Source: Aphanizomenon flos-aquae FACHB-1287 (lineage in GTDB: Bacteria; Cyanobacteriota; Cyanobacteriia; Cyanobacteriales; Nostocaceae). From it: a stretch of DNA of 54,775 nt. The notes beneath the pieces are model-generated. The model was not told the DNA's origin, made no database searches, and was given only the letters and a program-made list of their open reading frames with translations. Below, in pieces: positions 9,549 through 18,183 of this stretch; position 1 is the first letter of the stretch, and the number at the start of each line of letters is the position of its first letter. Location of the stretch: NCBI RefSeq assembly GCF_014698755.1, contig NZ_JACJTO010000030.1:1-54775 (forward strand), given 5' to 3'. Position numbers and translations under genes: made by a program.

Positions 9549-9899
9549 TTACTGTTTAGCTAGTAAAGCTTTCTTATCTTTAATTAGAGCATTAATTTCG
9601 GAATTGATTTCTTTCAACTGTGCTTTTTTTGCCTCTATTGATAGTTTGGTGTTTTCAGCAATACCGTTTTTTTGGTCTCTATAAAATGCAATTAGTTCGT
9701 CAATTTCTTCAACGCTTTGGGTTGGTGTAGCATAAGCAATATACTGTACAGGAGCAGTATATACTGAAGCAGCAAGAGCGGTAGGTACGTTTAATAGCAA
9801 ACTACAGAATGCGAATAATAACACGATTGAATGTAAAAATGCGCGTTTGGCGGTAGTGAAAAGTTTTATTTTTTGATGATCATAATTTCCAATTAGCAT
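9549..9899 (-). CDS. Small secreted protein with coiled-coil tail
   Basis: A 116-residue protein with a classical Sec signal peptide: basic start (about 1-20), hydrophobic core SIVLLFAFCSLLL (about 24-37) and probable cleavage after TALA at about 43. The mature part is about 73 residues, with a Glu/Lys-rich, probably helical C-terminal half (EEIDELIAFYRDQKNG, KAQLKEINSEINALIKDKKALLAK). I do not recognise the family. It is likely exported to the periplasm or lumen. A downstream hairpin and 215 empty bases upstream suggest a single-gene unit. Confidence 0.6.
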   Translation of the reverse strand: MLIGNYDHQKIKLFTTAKRAFLHSIVLLFAFCSLLLNVPTALAASVYTAPVQYIAYATPTQSVEEIDELIAFYRDQKNGIAENTKLSIEAKKAQLKEINSEINALIKDKKALLAKQ

Positions 9900-10114
9900 A
9901 CTATTATCTTGTCAGTGATATTACTTCAAATCTTCAAATAATTTAACAATTGAGATTTTTTACTCAGTCCCTGTATTTTCTATTATAAGTAGTCTGACAA
10001 AATTAAATTCACTGATTGAGAGAGAGAACAGAGAACAAAAAAATTAGTGCCAATTAACTTAATTTACAACCGTGAAGTGGTAAAATGTAAACAAAGTGAG
10101 CAATTAACTAATTA

Positions 10115-10771
10115 ATGAACCACGAAGACGCGAAAAAGAAGCAGGGGAGCAAAGAACCGGGAGTAGAGGGAAAAGTCAAAAACTCTTCAGTTCCCAATCT
10201 TGATGATTGGTTAGAAATTGGTAAAATTGTCTCACCTCAAGGTTTAATTGGGGAGTTGCGGGTTTATCCTAATACTGACTTTCCTGAACGCTTTGAAGAA
10301 CCGGGAAAACGCTGGTTGTTACGTCCAGGAGAAACGGAACTGCAACCTGTGGAATTATTACATGGACGATATCTTGACGGCAAGAATCTTTATGTGATTA
10401 AATTAAAGGGAGTGAGCGATCGCCATCAAGCTGAAAATATGCGTGATTGTCGGTTCTTTGTGCCTATAAGCGATCGCCCAGAATTAGCAGCAGGTGAATT
10501 TCATGTGGTAGACTTGTTAGGGTTGTCAGTTTTTATGCAATCATCTGGGGAATTTGTGGGAACGGTGGTGGATATATTACCTTCAGGTCATGATTTATTG
10601 GAAGTTAAATTTGATCCTGCTTTTATCGCTAAAAATGAAGAATTGACCACTGGTAAACCACAAAAAACTGTTTTAATTCCTTTTGTGATGGAAATTGTCC
10701 CTGTTGTAGACTTAGAAACCCGTCGAGTGGAAATTACTCCTCCTCCCGGTTTGTTATCTATTAACAGTTAA
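10115..10771 (+). CDS. rimM: Ribosome maturation factor RimM, with repeat-derived N-terminus
   Basis: RimM assists 16S rRNA processing and 30S assembly by binding protein S19. The RimM N-domain begins at DDWLEIGKIVSPQGLIGELRV (about residue 30) and the PRC-barrel domain at FHVVDLLGLSV (about 128), ending ETRRVEITPPPGLL. The first 12 or so codons (NHEDAKKKQGS) lie in an AACCACGAAGACGCGAAAAAG repeat that also occurs near 9437, so the true family sequence starts about 25-30 residues in. No other in-frame ATG or GTG occurs before the core, so either the repeat supplied the start codon or a TTG is used. Two HIP1 sites lie inside the gene. Confidence 0.9.
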   Translation: MNHEDAKKKQGSKEPGVEGKVKNSSVPNLDDWLEIGKIVSPQGLIGELRVYPNTDFPERFEEPGKRWLLRPGETELQPVELLHGRYLDGKNLYVIKLKGVSDRHQAENMRDCRFFVPISDRPELAAGEFHVVDLLGLSVFMQSSGEFVGTVVDILPSGHDLLEVKFDPAFIAKNEELTTGKPQKTVLIPFVMEIVPVVDLETRRVEITPPPGLLSINS

Positions 10772-10821
10772 CGGATGCTACCTAACATAATTGACACTTG
10801 ATTTCTATGGGAATATACAAA

Positions 10822-11271
10822 TTATAACTGTTGTAAAGTTTTTAATGTTTCTTCAACGTGACCTTTAAAATTGAACATGGAATCAAATACATATTGAACA
10901 ATCCCATTTTTGTCAATTACGTAGGTTACTCGTCCAGGAAGAAAACCAAGAGCAGTAGCGCCATATTGTTTACGGATTTTGTCACCTTGATCACTTAGAA
11001 GTGTAAAAGGTAAATTGTATTTATTCGCAAACTTTTGATGAGAGTCCTGAGAATCACCACTCACACCGATAACTTCAGCGCCAGCGGCCTTAAAGACTTG
11101 ATACTGATCTCGAAAAGCACAAGATTCTACGGTGCATCCTGGTGTATCATCTTTGGGGTAAAAATAGAGGACAACGGATTTTTGACCACGAAAGTCTACC
11201 AGACTGACATTTTCGCCATTTTGGGCAGGTAGACTAAAATCAGGTGCGGTATCTCCAACTTTGATAGACAT
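10822..11271 (-). CDS. prxQ: Peroxiredoxin Q / BCP-type thiol peroxidase
   Basis: A 149-residue atypical 2-Cys peroxiredoxin that reduces hydrogen peroxide and organic hydroperoxides, usually with thioredoxin. Residues 39-51 ([13 protein letters not shown]) hold the peroxidatic Cys46 and the resolving Cys51 five residues later, the PrxQ/BCP signature. [22 protein letters not shown] and the C-terminal [11 protein letters not shown] agree. No signal peptide, so cytoplasmic. It converges on rimM with 50 bases between the stops. Confidence 0.93.
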   Translation of the reverse strand: MSIKVGDTAPDFSLPAQNGENVSLVDFRGQKSVVLYFYPKDDTPGCTVESCAFRDQYQVFKAAGAEVIGVSGDSQDSHQKFANKYNLPFTLLSDQGDKIRKQYGATALGFLPGRVTYVIDKNGIVQYVFDSMFNFKGHVEETLKTLQQL

Positions 11272-11570
11272 ATTAAAATTTCGCTATTTATAATATTATA
11301 CTGCTGATGTGAGTTAGCTGTTAAAAAGCTTGTAATTCTCTTGATAATTGCCAAAATATCATTTTAGGCAACCCTGGAAGATTAAATCAAATAATAAGAT
11401 TGTTTAACTTACAAAGAGGTTATGGGTAAAATTTTGAATTGTGATATTAGACACTTAATTTATCTATAAACTACCTAAAAAAGGGGGCTAAATTTCTAAA
11501 AATCGGGAATCTAAGATGTGTGAATACATTATAATTGACAACCAGCAACAGACAACCAACAATTGACAAT
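11272..11570. other. Intergenic region upstream of mtnA
   Basis: About 300 AT-rich bases between divergent prxQ and mtnA. The last part (about 11534-11570) is a low-complexity CAACAATTGACAA-type run that keeps the mtnA frame open without looking like protein. No gene or clear regulatory structure seen. Confidence 0.4.
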
Positions 11571-12617
11571 ATGGTTTATCCCGTTATTTGGCGCAATAAT
11601 TCGGTTCTATTGATTGATCAAACACGCTTACCTAGTGAATATACAGTGGTGGAGATTCACCGCAGTGAAGATATGGCACAGGCCATTACAACCATGATTG
11701 TTAGAGGTGCGCCAGCAATTGGAGTGGCCGCCGCGTATGGAATGTATTTAGGGGCGAGGGAAATTGAAACAAGTGATAACCAGGAGTTTTTAAGTAAACT
11801 GGAAAAGGCCGCCAATTTGTTACGTTCTACCCGTCCTACTGCGGTAAATTTATTTTGGGCGATTGGTAAAATGATGCAAACGGCCTATGAAACCGTGGGA
11901 ACAGTGGCCGAAATTCAACAAACTCTTTTAGAAACCGCCCAAAAGATACATGAGGAAGATCTGCAAACCTGTCAAGCTATAGGTGATCATGGTTTAGCAG
12001 CTTTACCGAAAACCCCAGAAAAACTAATTATTCTTACTCATTGCAATGCTGGGGCTCTAGCAACTGCTGGTTATGGCACAGCTTTAGGTGTAGTGCGTTC
12101 TGCTTGGAAAGAAGGACGTTTAGCCAGGGTATTTGCAGATGAAACTCGTCCTCGCTTACAAGGTGCAAAGCTCACCACATGGGAATGTGTACAAGAAGGT
12201 ATTCCGGTAACAGTGATTACTGATAATATGGCCGCCCATTGTATGAAACAAGGTTTAATTGATGCTGTAGTTGTGGGTGCTGACAGAATTGCGGTTAATG
12301 GTGACACTGCTAATAAAATTGGGACATATAGTTTAGCAATTGTGGCCAAAGCTCATAATATTCCTTTTTTTGTGGCTGCACCTTTATCGACGGTAGATTT
12401 TCAATTAGTTAATGGTACTCAAATTCCCATTGAGGAACGTCACCCGGCGGAAATTTATCAAATTGGTGAAACTATCCTCACACCTCCAGGAGTGGAATTT
12501 TATAACCCTGCTTTTGATGTTACACCTGCGGAGTTAATTACGGCAATTATTACTGAAAATGGCGTTTTTTCTCCTGGTGATTTATTAAGTGCTAGAGGAA
12601 AAATGGCTATGGTTTAA
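11571..12617 (+). CDS. mtnA: S-methyl-5-thioribose-1-phosphate isomerase
   Basis: A methionine-salvage enzyme that isomerises methylthioribose-1-phosphate to the ribulose form. Typical motifs: [44 protein letters not shown] with the catalytic Cys, [25 protein letters not shown] with the catalytic Asp, and [10 protein letters not shown]. The frame is open from TTG at 11535, but those 12 codons are low-complexity repeat, so the ATG at 11571 (348 residues, [10 protein letters not shown]) is the better start. No other salvage gene is adjacent. The eIF2B-alpha-like fold makes annotation as an eIF2B subunit a common mistake. Confidence 0.93.
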   Translation: MVYPVIWRNNSVLLIDQTRLPSEYTVVEIHRSEDMAQAITTMIVRGAPAIGVAAAYGMYLGAREIETSDNQEFLSKLEKAANLLRSTRPTAVNLFWAIGKMMQTAYETVGTVAEIQQTLLETAQKIHEEDLQTCQAIGDHGLAALPKTPEKLIILTHCNAGALATAGYGTALGVVRSAWKEGRLARVFADETRPRLQGAKLTTWECVQEGIPVTVITDNMAAHCMKQGLIDAVVVGADRIAVNGDTANKIGTYSLAIVAKAHNIPFFVAAPLSTVDFQLVNGTQIPIEERHPAEIYQIGETILTPPGVEFYNPAFDVTPAELITAIITENGVFSPGDLLSARGKMAMV

Positions 12618-12742
12618 TATAGTTTGCAAGTCAAGTAATTGCTACTTCCTGCTTATTGACTACAATTTTTTAAGCAGGATCATTTGTCAGATTATGATTA
12701 AAAGAAAGAAACTCAAAGTTATCAGGCAAAAATAAATTTTTT

Positions 12743-13723
12743 ATGTCAATTATCATAGCAGAAAATCTGAATAAATCCTATCCAGTAGCCATTAAAAATC
12801 CAGGAATAGGAGGAACAATTACGCACTTTTTTCGTCGGACTTATCGCCAGATTAAAGCTGTTCAGGATGTTTCTTTTACTATTGAACCTGGGGAGATTGT
12901 CGGTTTTTTAGGTCCCAATGGTGCCGGAAAAACGACAACTTTAAAAATGCTGACAGGATTAATTCATCCTTCTAGTGGTATAGTTAAAGTTGGTGGTTTT
13001 GTTCCTTTTCGTCGTCAAGCAGTATTTTTGCAAAAAATCACCTTAGTTATGGGACAAAAACAGCAATTAATGTGGGATTTACCAGCATTAGATTCTTTAA
13101 AAATTAACGCCGCAGTTTATAATATTTCTGATAAAGATTTTCAGCGTCGTGTTGGGGAATTAACAGAAATGTTGGCTTTAGAAGGTAAGCTAACTCAACC
13201 AGTGCGAAAATTATCATTGGGAGAAAGAATGAAGGCTGAAATATTAGCAGCACTTTTACACCGTCCCCAAGTTTTATTTTTAGACGAACCAACTTTAGGT
13301 TTAGATATTAATGCTCAAGTGGGAGTACGTGACTTTTTAAAAGAATATAATCAACTTTATCAAGCTACAATATTATTAACAAGTCATTACATGGCTGATA
13401 TTACAGCTTTGTGTCAACGGGTTTTATTAATTCACGAAGGAAAATTAATGTATGATGGTATTTTAGATGAATTATTAGAAAGTTTTGCTCCTTATCGAGA
13501 AATTTATGTCGAGTTAGCTCAAGCATTACCATTAGAAAAACTTATGTCCTATGGTGATGTTCAAATGGTTGAAGGAAGAACAGTTAGATTTATTGTCCAA
13601 CAGGAAGAACTAACTCGCACTGTTTCCCAGATTTTAGCTGATTTAGAAGTGGTAGATTTAACAGTTACAGAACCACCTGTAGAAGAGGTAATTGGCCGAG
13701 TTTTTGAAAAAGGATTTATTTGA
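12743..13723 (+). CDS. ABC-2 type exporter, ATP-binding subunit
   Basis: A 326-residue ABC ATPase of the drug/polysaccharide exporter type (COG4586-like). It shows Walker A GPNGAGKT (57-64), Q-loop region VMGQKQQLMWDLP, the variant signature LSLGERMK, Walker B VLFLDEPTLGLD, and switch His in LLTSHYMADI. The 60-residue C-terminal extension after the nucleotide-binding domain is typical. The permease gene starts 33 bases after the stop, so the two are an operon. Substrate unknown. Confidence 0.9.
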   Translation: MSIIIAENLNKSYPVAIKNPGIGGTITHFFRRTYRQIKAVQDVSFTIEPGEIVGFLGPNGAGKTTTLKMLTGLIHPSSGIVKVGGFVPFRRQAVFLQKITLVMGQKQQLMWDLPALDSLKINAAVYNISDKDFQRRVGELTEMLALEGKLTQPVRKLSLGERMKAEILAALLHRPQVLFLDEPTLGLDINAQVGVRDFLKEYNQLYQATILLTSHYMADITALCQRVLLIHEGKLMYDGILDELLESFAPYREIYVELAQALPLEKLMSYGDVQMVEGRTVRFIVQQEELTRTVSQILADLEVVDLTVTEPPVEEVIGRVFEKGFI

Positions 13724-13756
13724 TAAAACCCCACCCCCATGTCCCTATAAATAACC

Positions 13757-14545
13757 ATGAAAAAAGCAATTAAAAGAGCCTTAACATTATTGTCCGTTTA
13801 CTATGCTTATATGCTGGAATATCGCTCAGAATTAATCCTATGGGTTCTAGCAGGTTCTCTACCAATGATTATGATGGGTGTTTGGGTACAAGCAGCCGAA
13901 AGTGGTCAATTTGGGGTTAAACCTGTAGATTTTGCTCGATATTTCTTCGCTGTTTTTCTGGCTAGACAAATTAGTACGGTTTGGGTAATTTATGACTTTG
14001 AAAAAGAAGTATTAGAAGGTAAACTTTCCACAAAATTATTACAGCCTTTAGATCCAATTTGGCATCATATTAGTAATCATTTAGGTGAAAGAGTCGCTCG
14101 AATGCCTTTTGTATTAATTTTATCAATATTCTTTTTTGTTCTCTATCCCCAAGCTTTTTGGGTTCCTAGTATGGCGAATTTATTACTATTTATCTTAGCA
14201 GTAATTATGGCTTTTGCTTTAAGATTTATCATACAATATACCATTGCTATGGTTGCATTTTGGACAGAAAGAGCCGCAGCTTTAGAAAATTTATGGATGT
14301 TGTTTTTTCTATTTTTATCGGGTTATATAGCACCTTTAGATGTCTTTCCCGAAAATATTAGAAATATAGTTATGTTAACACCTTTTCCCTACATGATTAA
14401 TTTCCCGGCGAGTATTTTGGTAGGACTACCTGTCGATTTAACCAGAGGATTTTTAGCAATTATCGGTTGGTTTCTCATATTTTTAGGTGCTAATCGTTTT
14501 TTATGGCGTATGGGTTTAAAACGATATTCAGGTATGGGGGCTTGA
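13757..14545 (+). CDS. ABC-2 type exporter, membrane subunit
   Basis: A 262-residue integral membrane protein with about six hydrophobic segments (for example LILWVLAGSLPMIMMGVWV, FVLILSIFFFVLYP, LLLFILAVIMAFALRF, MLFFLFLSGYIAPL, GFLAIIGWFLIFLGA). The IAPLDVFPENIRNI loop is characteristic of the family that partners COG4586 ATPases. In many genomes this transporter has a second permease gene next to it; only one is present here, so the partner is elsewhere or the pump is a homodimer. It directly follows its ATPase. Confidence 0.85.
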   Translation: MKKAIKRALTLLSVYYAYMLEYRSELILWVLAGSLPMIMMGVWVQAAESGQFGVKPVDFARYFFAVFLARQISTVWVIYDFEKEVLEGKLSTKLLQPLDPIWHHISNHLGERVARMPFVLILSIFFFVLYPQAFWVPSMANLLLFILAVIMAFALRFIIQYTIAMVAFWTERAAALENLWMLFFLFLSGYIAPLDVFPENIRNIVMLTPFPYMINFPASILVGLPVDLTRGFLAIIGWFLIFLGANRFLWRMGLKRYSGMGA

Positions 14546-14601
14546 CGCGGTCTTGATTTATCAGGATTTTAGCTTTATTAAGTGAGTTATAAATAAACTA
14601 T

Positions 14602-14619
14602 AGTCGTTTAAAACCGACT
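14602..14619. repeat. AGTCG...CGACT hairpin repeat downstream of the exporter
   Basis: AGTCG (14602-14606) pairs with CGACT (14615-14619). The same phrase type (AGTCGGGTTTAACCGACTTT) occurs near 16627-16646. It could terminate the exporter operon but has no strong T-run. The rest of 14546-14813 shows no gene. Confidence 0.4.
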
Positions 14620-14813
14620 TTGGTTAATGAAAAAGTAATTTTCTTATATTACTAAATTACCGCATTAGAAAGAAATTAATCTAGTTTTACCCCCAGACCA
14701 CTTTAAAAATGGCCGTGGGTAAGTTGGTTTAGGGATTTGACTTACCATCTACTTACGATTAAACTAAAAATTAACTAATCAATAAAGTCTATAATAAGGC
14801 AGTCTAAATTCAA

Positions 14814-15020
14814 ATGTTTGATGGATTTTGGGATAACGTCTTTCGCTACCCTCGATACTTGGTTAGTATCGTCTTGGGTATTTTTCTAAACACCCTTGAA
14901 CCGCTATTTCCATTGTTAAAGCGTCCTGTGGCACTGATTGCTATTTTAGGTTTGTTTATTGGTGGTCTTTTTTTCGTAACCCTGACCGTGCGGGCTATGC
15001 TGGGGTTAAATACAATCTAG
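14814..15020 (+). CDS. DUF751/Ycf33-like small membrane protein
   Basis: A 68-residue protein with an amphipathic start (MFDGFWDNVFRYPRYL) and two hydrophobic helices (about 17-32 and 41-60). This matches, from memory, the DUF751 family, which includes plastid Ycf33 and is confined to cyanobacteria and plastids; its function is unknown. It lies 108 bases before rbfA on the same strand, a pairing I recall from other cyanobacteria. Confidence 0.75.
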   Translation: MFDGFWDNVFRYPRYLVSIVLGIFLNTLEPLFPLLKRPVALIAILGLFIGGLFFVTLTVRAMLGLNTI

Positions 15021-15128
15021 TTAAAGCCAGGAAAAAGTCGAGTTTACGGTTGATGATCTTAACCACCGTCTACTCTGATTTGTATTTAGAATCATGTTAT
15101 TAAACCTCTGTGAGAAGGCGGAATTTAT

Positions 15129-15527
15129 ATGGCTACAAATCGCCGCGTTTCCCGCGTTGCTGAATTAATTAAACGGGAAGTTAGCCAAATGCTACTTAAC
15201 GGTATCAAAGATGACCGTGTAGGTGCGGGAATAATCAGTGTTACTGATGTAGATGTTTCTGGAGATCTACAACACGCTACCATATTTGTCAGTATTTATG
15301 GAACGGAGGAAGCCAAGACGGAAACAATGGCTGGTTTAAAATCAGCTACAGGTTATATTCGCAGTGAATTGGGGGCTAGAATTAGATTACGGCGGACCCC
15401 AGAAGTGATATTTGTAGAAGACCATTCTATAGAACGCGGTACTAAGGTGCTGAGTTTATTAAACCAACTGGAGCAAAAACGAACATTATCAAGTAGAGAT
15501 GAGGTAGCAGAAGAAATGGCTGAATGA
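15129..15527 (+). CDS. rbfA: 30S ribosome-binding factor RbfA
   Basis: A 132-residue KH-fold protein that binds the immature 30S subunit and helps mature the 16S rRNA 5' end. It begins [21 protein letters not shown] and has the family motifs [48 protein letters not shown] and the family-typical end region. The acidic tail ([12 protein letters not shown]) is disordered. The upstream GAGAAGGCGGAATTTAT provides a possible ribosome site. Confidence 0.95.
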   Translation: MATNRRVSRVAELIKREVSQMLLNGIKDDRVGAGIISVTDVDVSGDLQHATIFVSIYGTEEAKTETMAGLKSATGYIRSELGARIRLRRTPEVIFVEDHSIERGTKVLSLLNQLEQKRTLSSRDEVAEEMAE

Positions 15528-16038
15528 TTGCCACAAAACTGCCAAAAATCTCTAGAAATCTGCAAATTTTTACCTGTTGGTGCAGCTTAGACAGAGATAA
15601 TCAGCAATGCCATAATTCCCTATGTTTAGAGAATTATAGGTGTTGCCAATTTTGTATCTGAGGATAGAGGTAAAAATCTGTAAATCTATATTAACCTGTA
15701 TAGTTAACATCACAACCAATATGATATGATTTTAGTATTTATTTTTATCCAAAATATTGAAAATATAAATATCTAGGTTTGATTAGTACGCTTAACTCCT
15801 GTTATCTTAAAAATATGAAGTTCAATTACCATAAATGTCATACTTTGTTGACAAACTTAACATTTCTTTAGATAATTTGGAGGTTTATGGGGTCAGAATG
15901 ATAATAGTTCCGTATAGCAAACTACAAAACTCTGAACGCAGGTTTAATTATTGCCATTTTTGTTCCTAGCGAATAATGGAAACCCTATCTAAATGTAATT
16001 TTGATGTAATTTTGATGTAATTTTGTGAGAAAAAAACC
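15528..16038. other. Intergenic region between rbfA and the DUF4327 gene
   Basis: No gene seen. A long imperfect hairpin lies at about 15603-15646 (ATAATTC/GAATTAT core with flanking GCAATGCC/GGTGTTGC), plausibly the rbfA terminator although no T-run follows. An 11-bp unit (ATGTAATTTTG) is repeated three times exactly at 15993-16025, ending 13 bases before the next start codon, where it would affect the leader of that gene. Confidence 0.5.
15993..16025. repeat. Three perfect copies of an 11-bp tandem repeat
   Basis: ATGTAATTTTG occurs at 15993-16003, 16004-16014 and 16015-16025. It sits in the 5' leader of the DUF4327 gene; copy number could vary between strains by slippage. Confidence 0.85.
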
Positions 16039-16281
16039 ATGAGTGTGAATACGGTGCCTTCTATCAATTACAATTACTACTCTCTGAATATCATTCAGGA
16101 AGAAGCCCGCCAACTGGTGGAAAAGGGAATGGTTGGTCGTCAACAGCCAATTTATACACTTTGCCAGTTCATTCCCGCTAGAGAGTGGGTTTATGTAGAA
16201 TGTGAATTAGAAAAGTGTGATTTTTTACTACGCGATCGCATTGGTGATTTAATCGGACGCGAAGAATGGGATAACGACTAA
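16039..16281 (+). CDS. DUF4327 family protein
   Basis: An 80-residue soluble protein matching, from memory, the cyanobacteria-specific DUF4327 family: IIQEEARQLVEKGMVGRQQPIYTLCQFIPAREWVYVECELE, then LRDRIGDLIGREEW. No known function. A HIP1 site lies within the gene. It reads alone, with AGAAAAAAACC before the ATG as a weak purine-rich ribosome site. Confidence 0.85.
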   Translation: MSVNTVPSINYNYYSLNIIQEEARQLVEKGMVGRQQPIYTLCQFIPAREWVYVECELEKCDFLLRDRIGDLIGREEWDND

Positions 16282-16766
16282 TAATTTTATTTTTTTAATA
16301 AACTACTGTTATTTTTTACTGTACTTGTTTGTAGTTTTTTCTATAGACAAGTATATTTTTTCTATTTTATTGGATTTGTGACCGAAAAGACGGGACACAA
16401 GCCCCGTCCTTCTAGGACGGCTTTATGTTAAAATTTGGTCATAGTCGCCATAGGGCATTGGGAGACTTTAAACGGACATGGAGGGACGATAAGACCACTT
16501 GTGGCGTGTTTCATTGAAGTGTCAAGAATCACCGCACCTTCAGGTCGGTGAGTATGTCAATGAGTATTTCTGAAATGGTTTTCTCACGCGGAGGCGCGAA
16601 GAGGAAGAAAATATAATTTTATTATTAGTCGGGTTTAACCGACTTTTGCTTTTAGAGAGGGGATTTATTTTAACAATAAATATAGATTATGTAGGGACAG
16701 GATTAGCTGTTATCCCTACATAAACAATGTTTAACGCAAAATACAGCTATATATGCTGTAATAGCA
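16282..16766. other. Repeat-filled intergenic region
   Basis: It contains the IS200/IS605-like remnant (16371-16560, listed separately), a CTCACGCGGAGGCGCG repeat phrase at about 16582-16605, and an AGTCGGGTTTAACCGACTTTTGC hairpin phrase at about 16627-16650. No protein-coding gene seen. Confidence 0.6.
16371..16560 (+). mobile_element. Solo IS200/IS605-type ends with omega-RNA-like right end, no transposase
   Basis: A GC hairpin CCGTCCT/AGGACGG (16404-16420) lies at the left. At the right, 16526-16560 reads GAATCACCG...CGGTGAGTATGTCAA: CACCG (16530-16534) pairs with CGGTG (16546-16550), extended by ACCT/AGGT. Hairpin shape, the leading GAATCAC and the terminal TCAA closely parallel what I recall of the ISDra2 right end, which is also the 3' end of the TnpB guide (omega) RNA scaffold. 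About 110 bases between the hairpins have no open frame. This looks like an internally deleted element or a stand-alone omega-RNA-like locus. Exact left boundary unknown. Confidence 0.5.
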
Positions 16767-16928
16767 TTATTTTCGTTTGCTAGTGCTACGTCGAGTTTGG
16801 CGGGTTTCGTCTTCGAGTCGACGGCGATCACGCCAATCTGCTAATGTTAGATAAACAACACCACCAGTGACTCCTATTAGCAGCACTACGCCAAATAAGG
16901 CCAAAACACCCAAAAATGGACTTTCCAC
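16767..16928 (-). CDS. Small single-span membrane protein downstream of petN
   Basis: A 53-residue frame from GTG (16926-16928) to TAA. It has one hydrophobic helix (LGVLALFGVVLLIGVTGGVVYLTL, about residues 6-29) and a strongly charged tail (DWRDRRRLEDETRQTRR). AGAGGAATC directly precedes the GTG, a good ribosome site. It starts 7 bases after the petN stop on the same strand, so the two are almost certainly co-transcribed. I do not know a name for it, but I recall similar short proteins in cyanobacteria; a cytochrome b6f or thylakoid link is inference from position only. Confidence 0.65.
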   Translation of the reverse strand: MESPFLGVLALFGVVLLIGVTGGVVYLTLADWRDRRRLEDETRQTRRSTSKRK

Positions 16929-16935
16929 GATTCCT

Positions 16936-17022
16936 CTATAGTCCGTTGCGTCCCCAAACTACCATAGAAATCGACCAAGTAAACACAACTAACAGTGATA
17001 CCCAACCCAGTGTCAAAATCAT
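16936..17022 (-). CDS. petN: Cytochrome b6f complex subunit PetN
   Basis: A 28-residue single-helix protein, from ATG (17020-17022) to [22 protein letters not shown] followed by VVWGRNGL. This is the unmistakable PetN sequence (about 29 residues in plants and cyanobacteria; here one N-terminal residue shorter). PetN is a small essential subunit of the thylakoid cytochrome b6f complex, which moves electrons from plastoquinol to plastocyanin or cytochrome c6. It is easily missed because of its size. Divergently transcribed from the membrane protein at 17124. Confidence 0.95.
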   Translation of the reverse strand: MILTLGWVSLLVVFTWSISMVVWGRNGL

Positions 17023-17123
17023 AGTTCTACTTTTCAAATAATTACAAAAGGTCTCTAATATTTATCATACTGGGAAAATGCGGTTGATTCATTAACTATA
17101 TTGATGGGAGGTTTGGCAAGATT

Positions 17124-17564
17124 ATGGAACTAATGGCAGAAAGGTTAGAATCTCTCAAAGCGGGAGTAATTGGCAGTATATCTTTAGGTTTGGCTTTCTT
17201 TGGCACTAGCTTCATTAATGTTTTATGGTTGGATAAGTATTTTCCCTTGGTTATTTATGATGGAGTTGATATAGTAAATTTACAGATGTTATTAAATGGT
17301 GTTATAGCAGGTTTTTCTGGTTTTCTCTTTGGTGTCACCTATCGTTATATTATCCGCGTAGATGCTAATCCTCACCTCAAAACTGGTGGAGTTTGGGCTT
17401 TTGGTTTGGTGCGGGGTTTAACTCAAATAGAAGTTGGTTGGCATCTAAATAATCCGATTTTACCTTTTTTAATTTTAGCAGGAGAAAGTATATTATGGTT
17501 TGCTCTTGCTGCTTTTGCTCTCGATATTGCTATTTTCCGAAAATGGCTGAAACCTTTTTCATGA
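17124..17564 (+). CDS. Conserved membrane protein, 146 aa
   Basis: Four hydrophobic stretches: about 14-34, 50-75, 88-100 (weaker) and 110-137. Conserved-looking charged signatures occur between them (TYRYIIRVDANPHLKTGGV, FGLVRGLTQIEVGW). No known functional domain recognised; I recall it as a conserved cyanobacterial protein of unknown function. Two starts are possible: ATG 17124 (with GGGAGG about 13 bases upstream) or the fourth codon ATG at 17133. It is the divergent neighbour of petN. Confidence 0.65.
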   Translation: MELMAERLESLKAGVIGSISLGLAFFGTSFINVLWLDKYFPLVIYDGVDIVNLQMLLNGVIAGFSGFLFGVTYRYIIRVDANPHLKTGGVWAFGLVRGLTQIEVGWHLNNPILPFLILAGESILWFALAAFALDIAIFRKWLKPFS

Positions 17565-17678
17565 ATTTATTGTCAGTATCAGGCAGGATGAAAATAGGTA
17601 TTTGATCACCTATTACTAGTCTCAATTTGATTATTAGCAACTTGAACTAATATCTAATTTACAAATTTATCTAAAAAT

Positions 17679-17695
17679 GGTGGGCACTGCCCACC
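17679..17695. repeat. GGTGGGCACTGCCCACC hairpin repeat
   Basis: GGTGGGC (17679-17685) pairs with GCCCACC (17689-17695). Similar GGTGGGCA...TGCCC phrases occur near 43248-43268, 48664-48684 and 54513-54532. It lies between convergent genes and could act as a terminator. Confidence 0.5.
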
Positions 17696-17757
17696 CTACT
17701 GAAAACCGATTATATTTAAATGTTGTCCAATTTAAAATTATTGGATTTGAGATTTTA

Positions 17758-18183
17758 TCAAGACTTAGAAATGGTATTAATTGTTTTTTCTAATGATTGC
17801 AATGCTGTGATTAATTTGTCTTTTTGGGGTTTAGCAGCTTTCAGTTCTCCAGAAATTTCGTCCATACTTTTTTCTACATTTTCATAGTTATCAGGAGATT
17901 TAGTTTTTATACCATCTTCTACTTCTTCCCATACATCCTCAAATTTATCAAATTCTTTTTTAGCTTCCACAAAATTACCAGATTTAACTGCGGTTTCTGT
18001 TTTGGAGACTACAGTGAGTAAATCTGTATTACCTGCTGCAGATGTTTTAGTTGGGGCTTTTTCTGTAGAATTGTAAGCCGGTGCTGGGATAGTTTCGGTG
18101 GCAGCTTGTTTAGGTTTATTACAAGCTACTAAAGTCAGTAAGCTGATACTTGCAATAATTAACATTCGTTTGAAATTCTTCAT
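17758..18183 (-). CDS. Lipoprotein, possibly DUF4363-like
   Basis: A 141-residue protein from ATG 18181-18183, preceded by AGGAG with 6-base spacing; this favours it over the TTG two codons upstream. The N-terminus is a lipoprotein signal (MKNFKRMLIIASISLLTLVAC) with lipobox LVAC and the lipidated Cys at residue 21. A Thr/Pro/Ala-rich linker follows, then an alpha-helical domain (about 55-141: VSKTETAVKSGNFVEAKKEF, WEEVEDGIKTKSPDNYENVE). The helical part resembles DUF4363-type domains from memory; role unknown. Probably anchored in the plasma or outer membrane. Confidence 0.7.
   Translation of the reverse strand: MKNFKRMLIIASISLLTLVACNKPKQAATETIPAPAYNSTEKAPTKTSAAGNTDLLTVVSKTETAVKSGNFVEAKKEFDKFEDVWEEVEDGIKTKSPDNYENVEKSMDEISGELKAAKPQKDKLITALQSLEKTINTISKS

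Noticed and set aside
10115-10150. The rimM N-terminal extension as a new functional domain
   Set aside because: The sequence matches a spacer repeat seen at 9435, so it is more simply repeat-derived.
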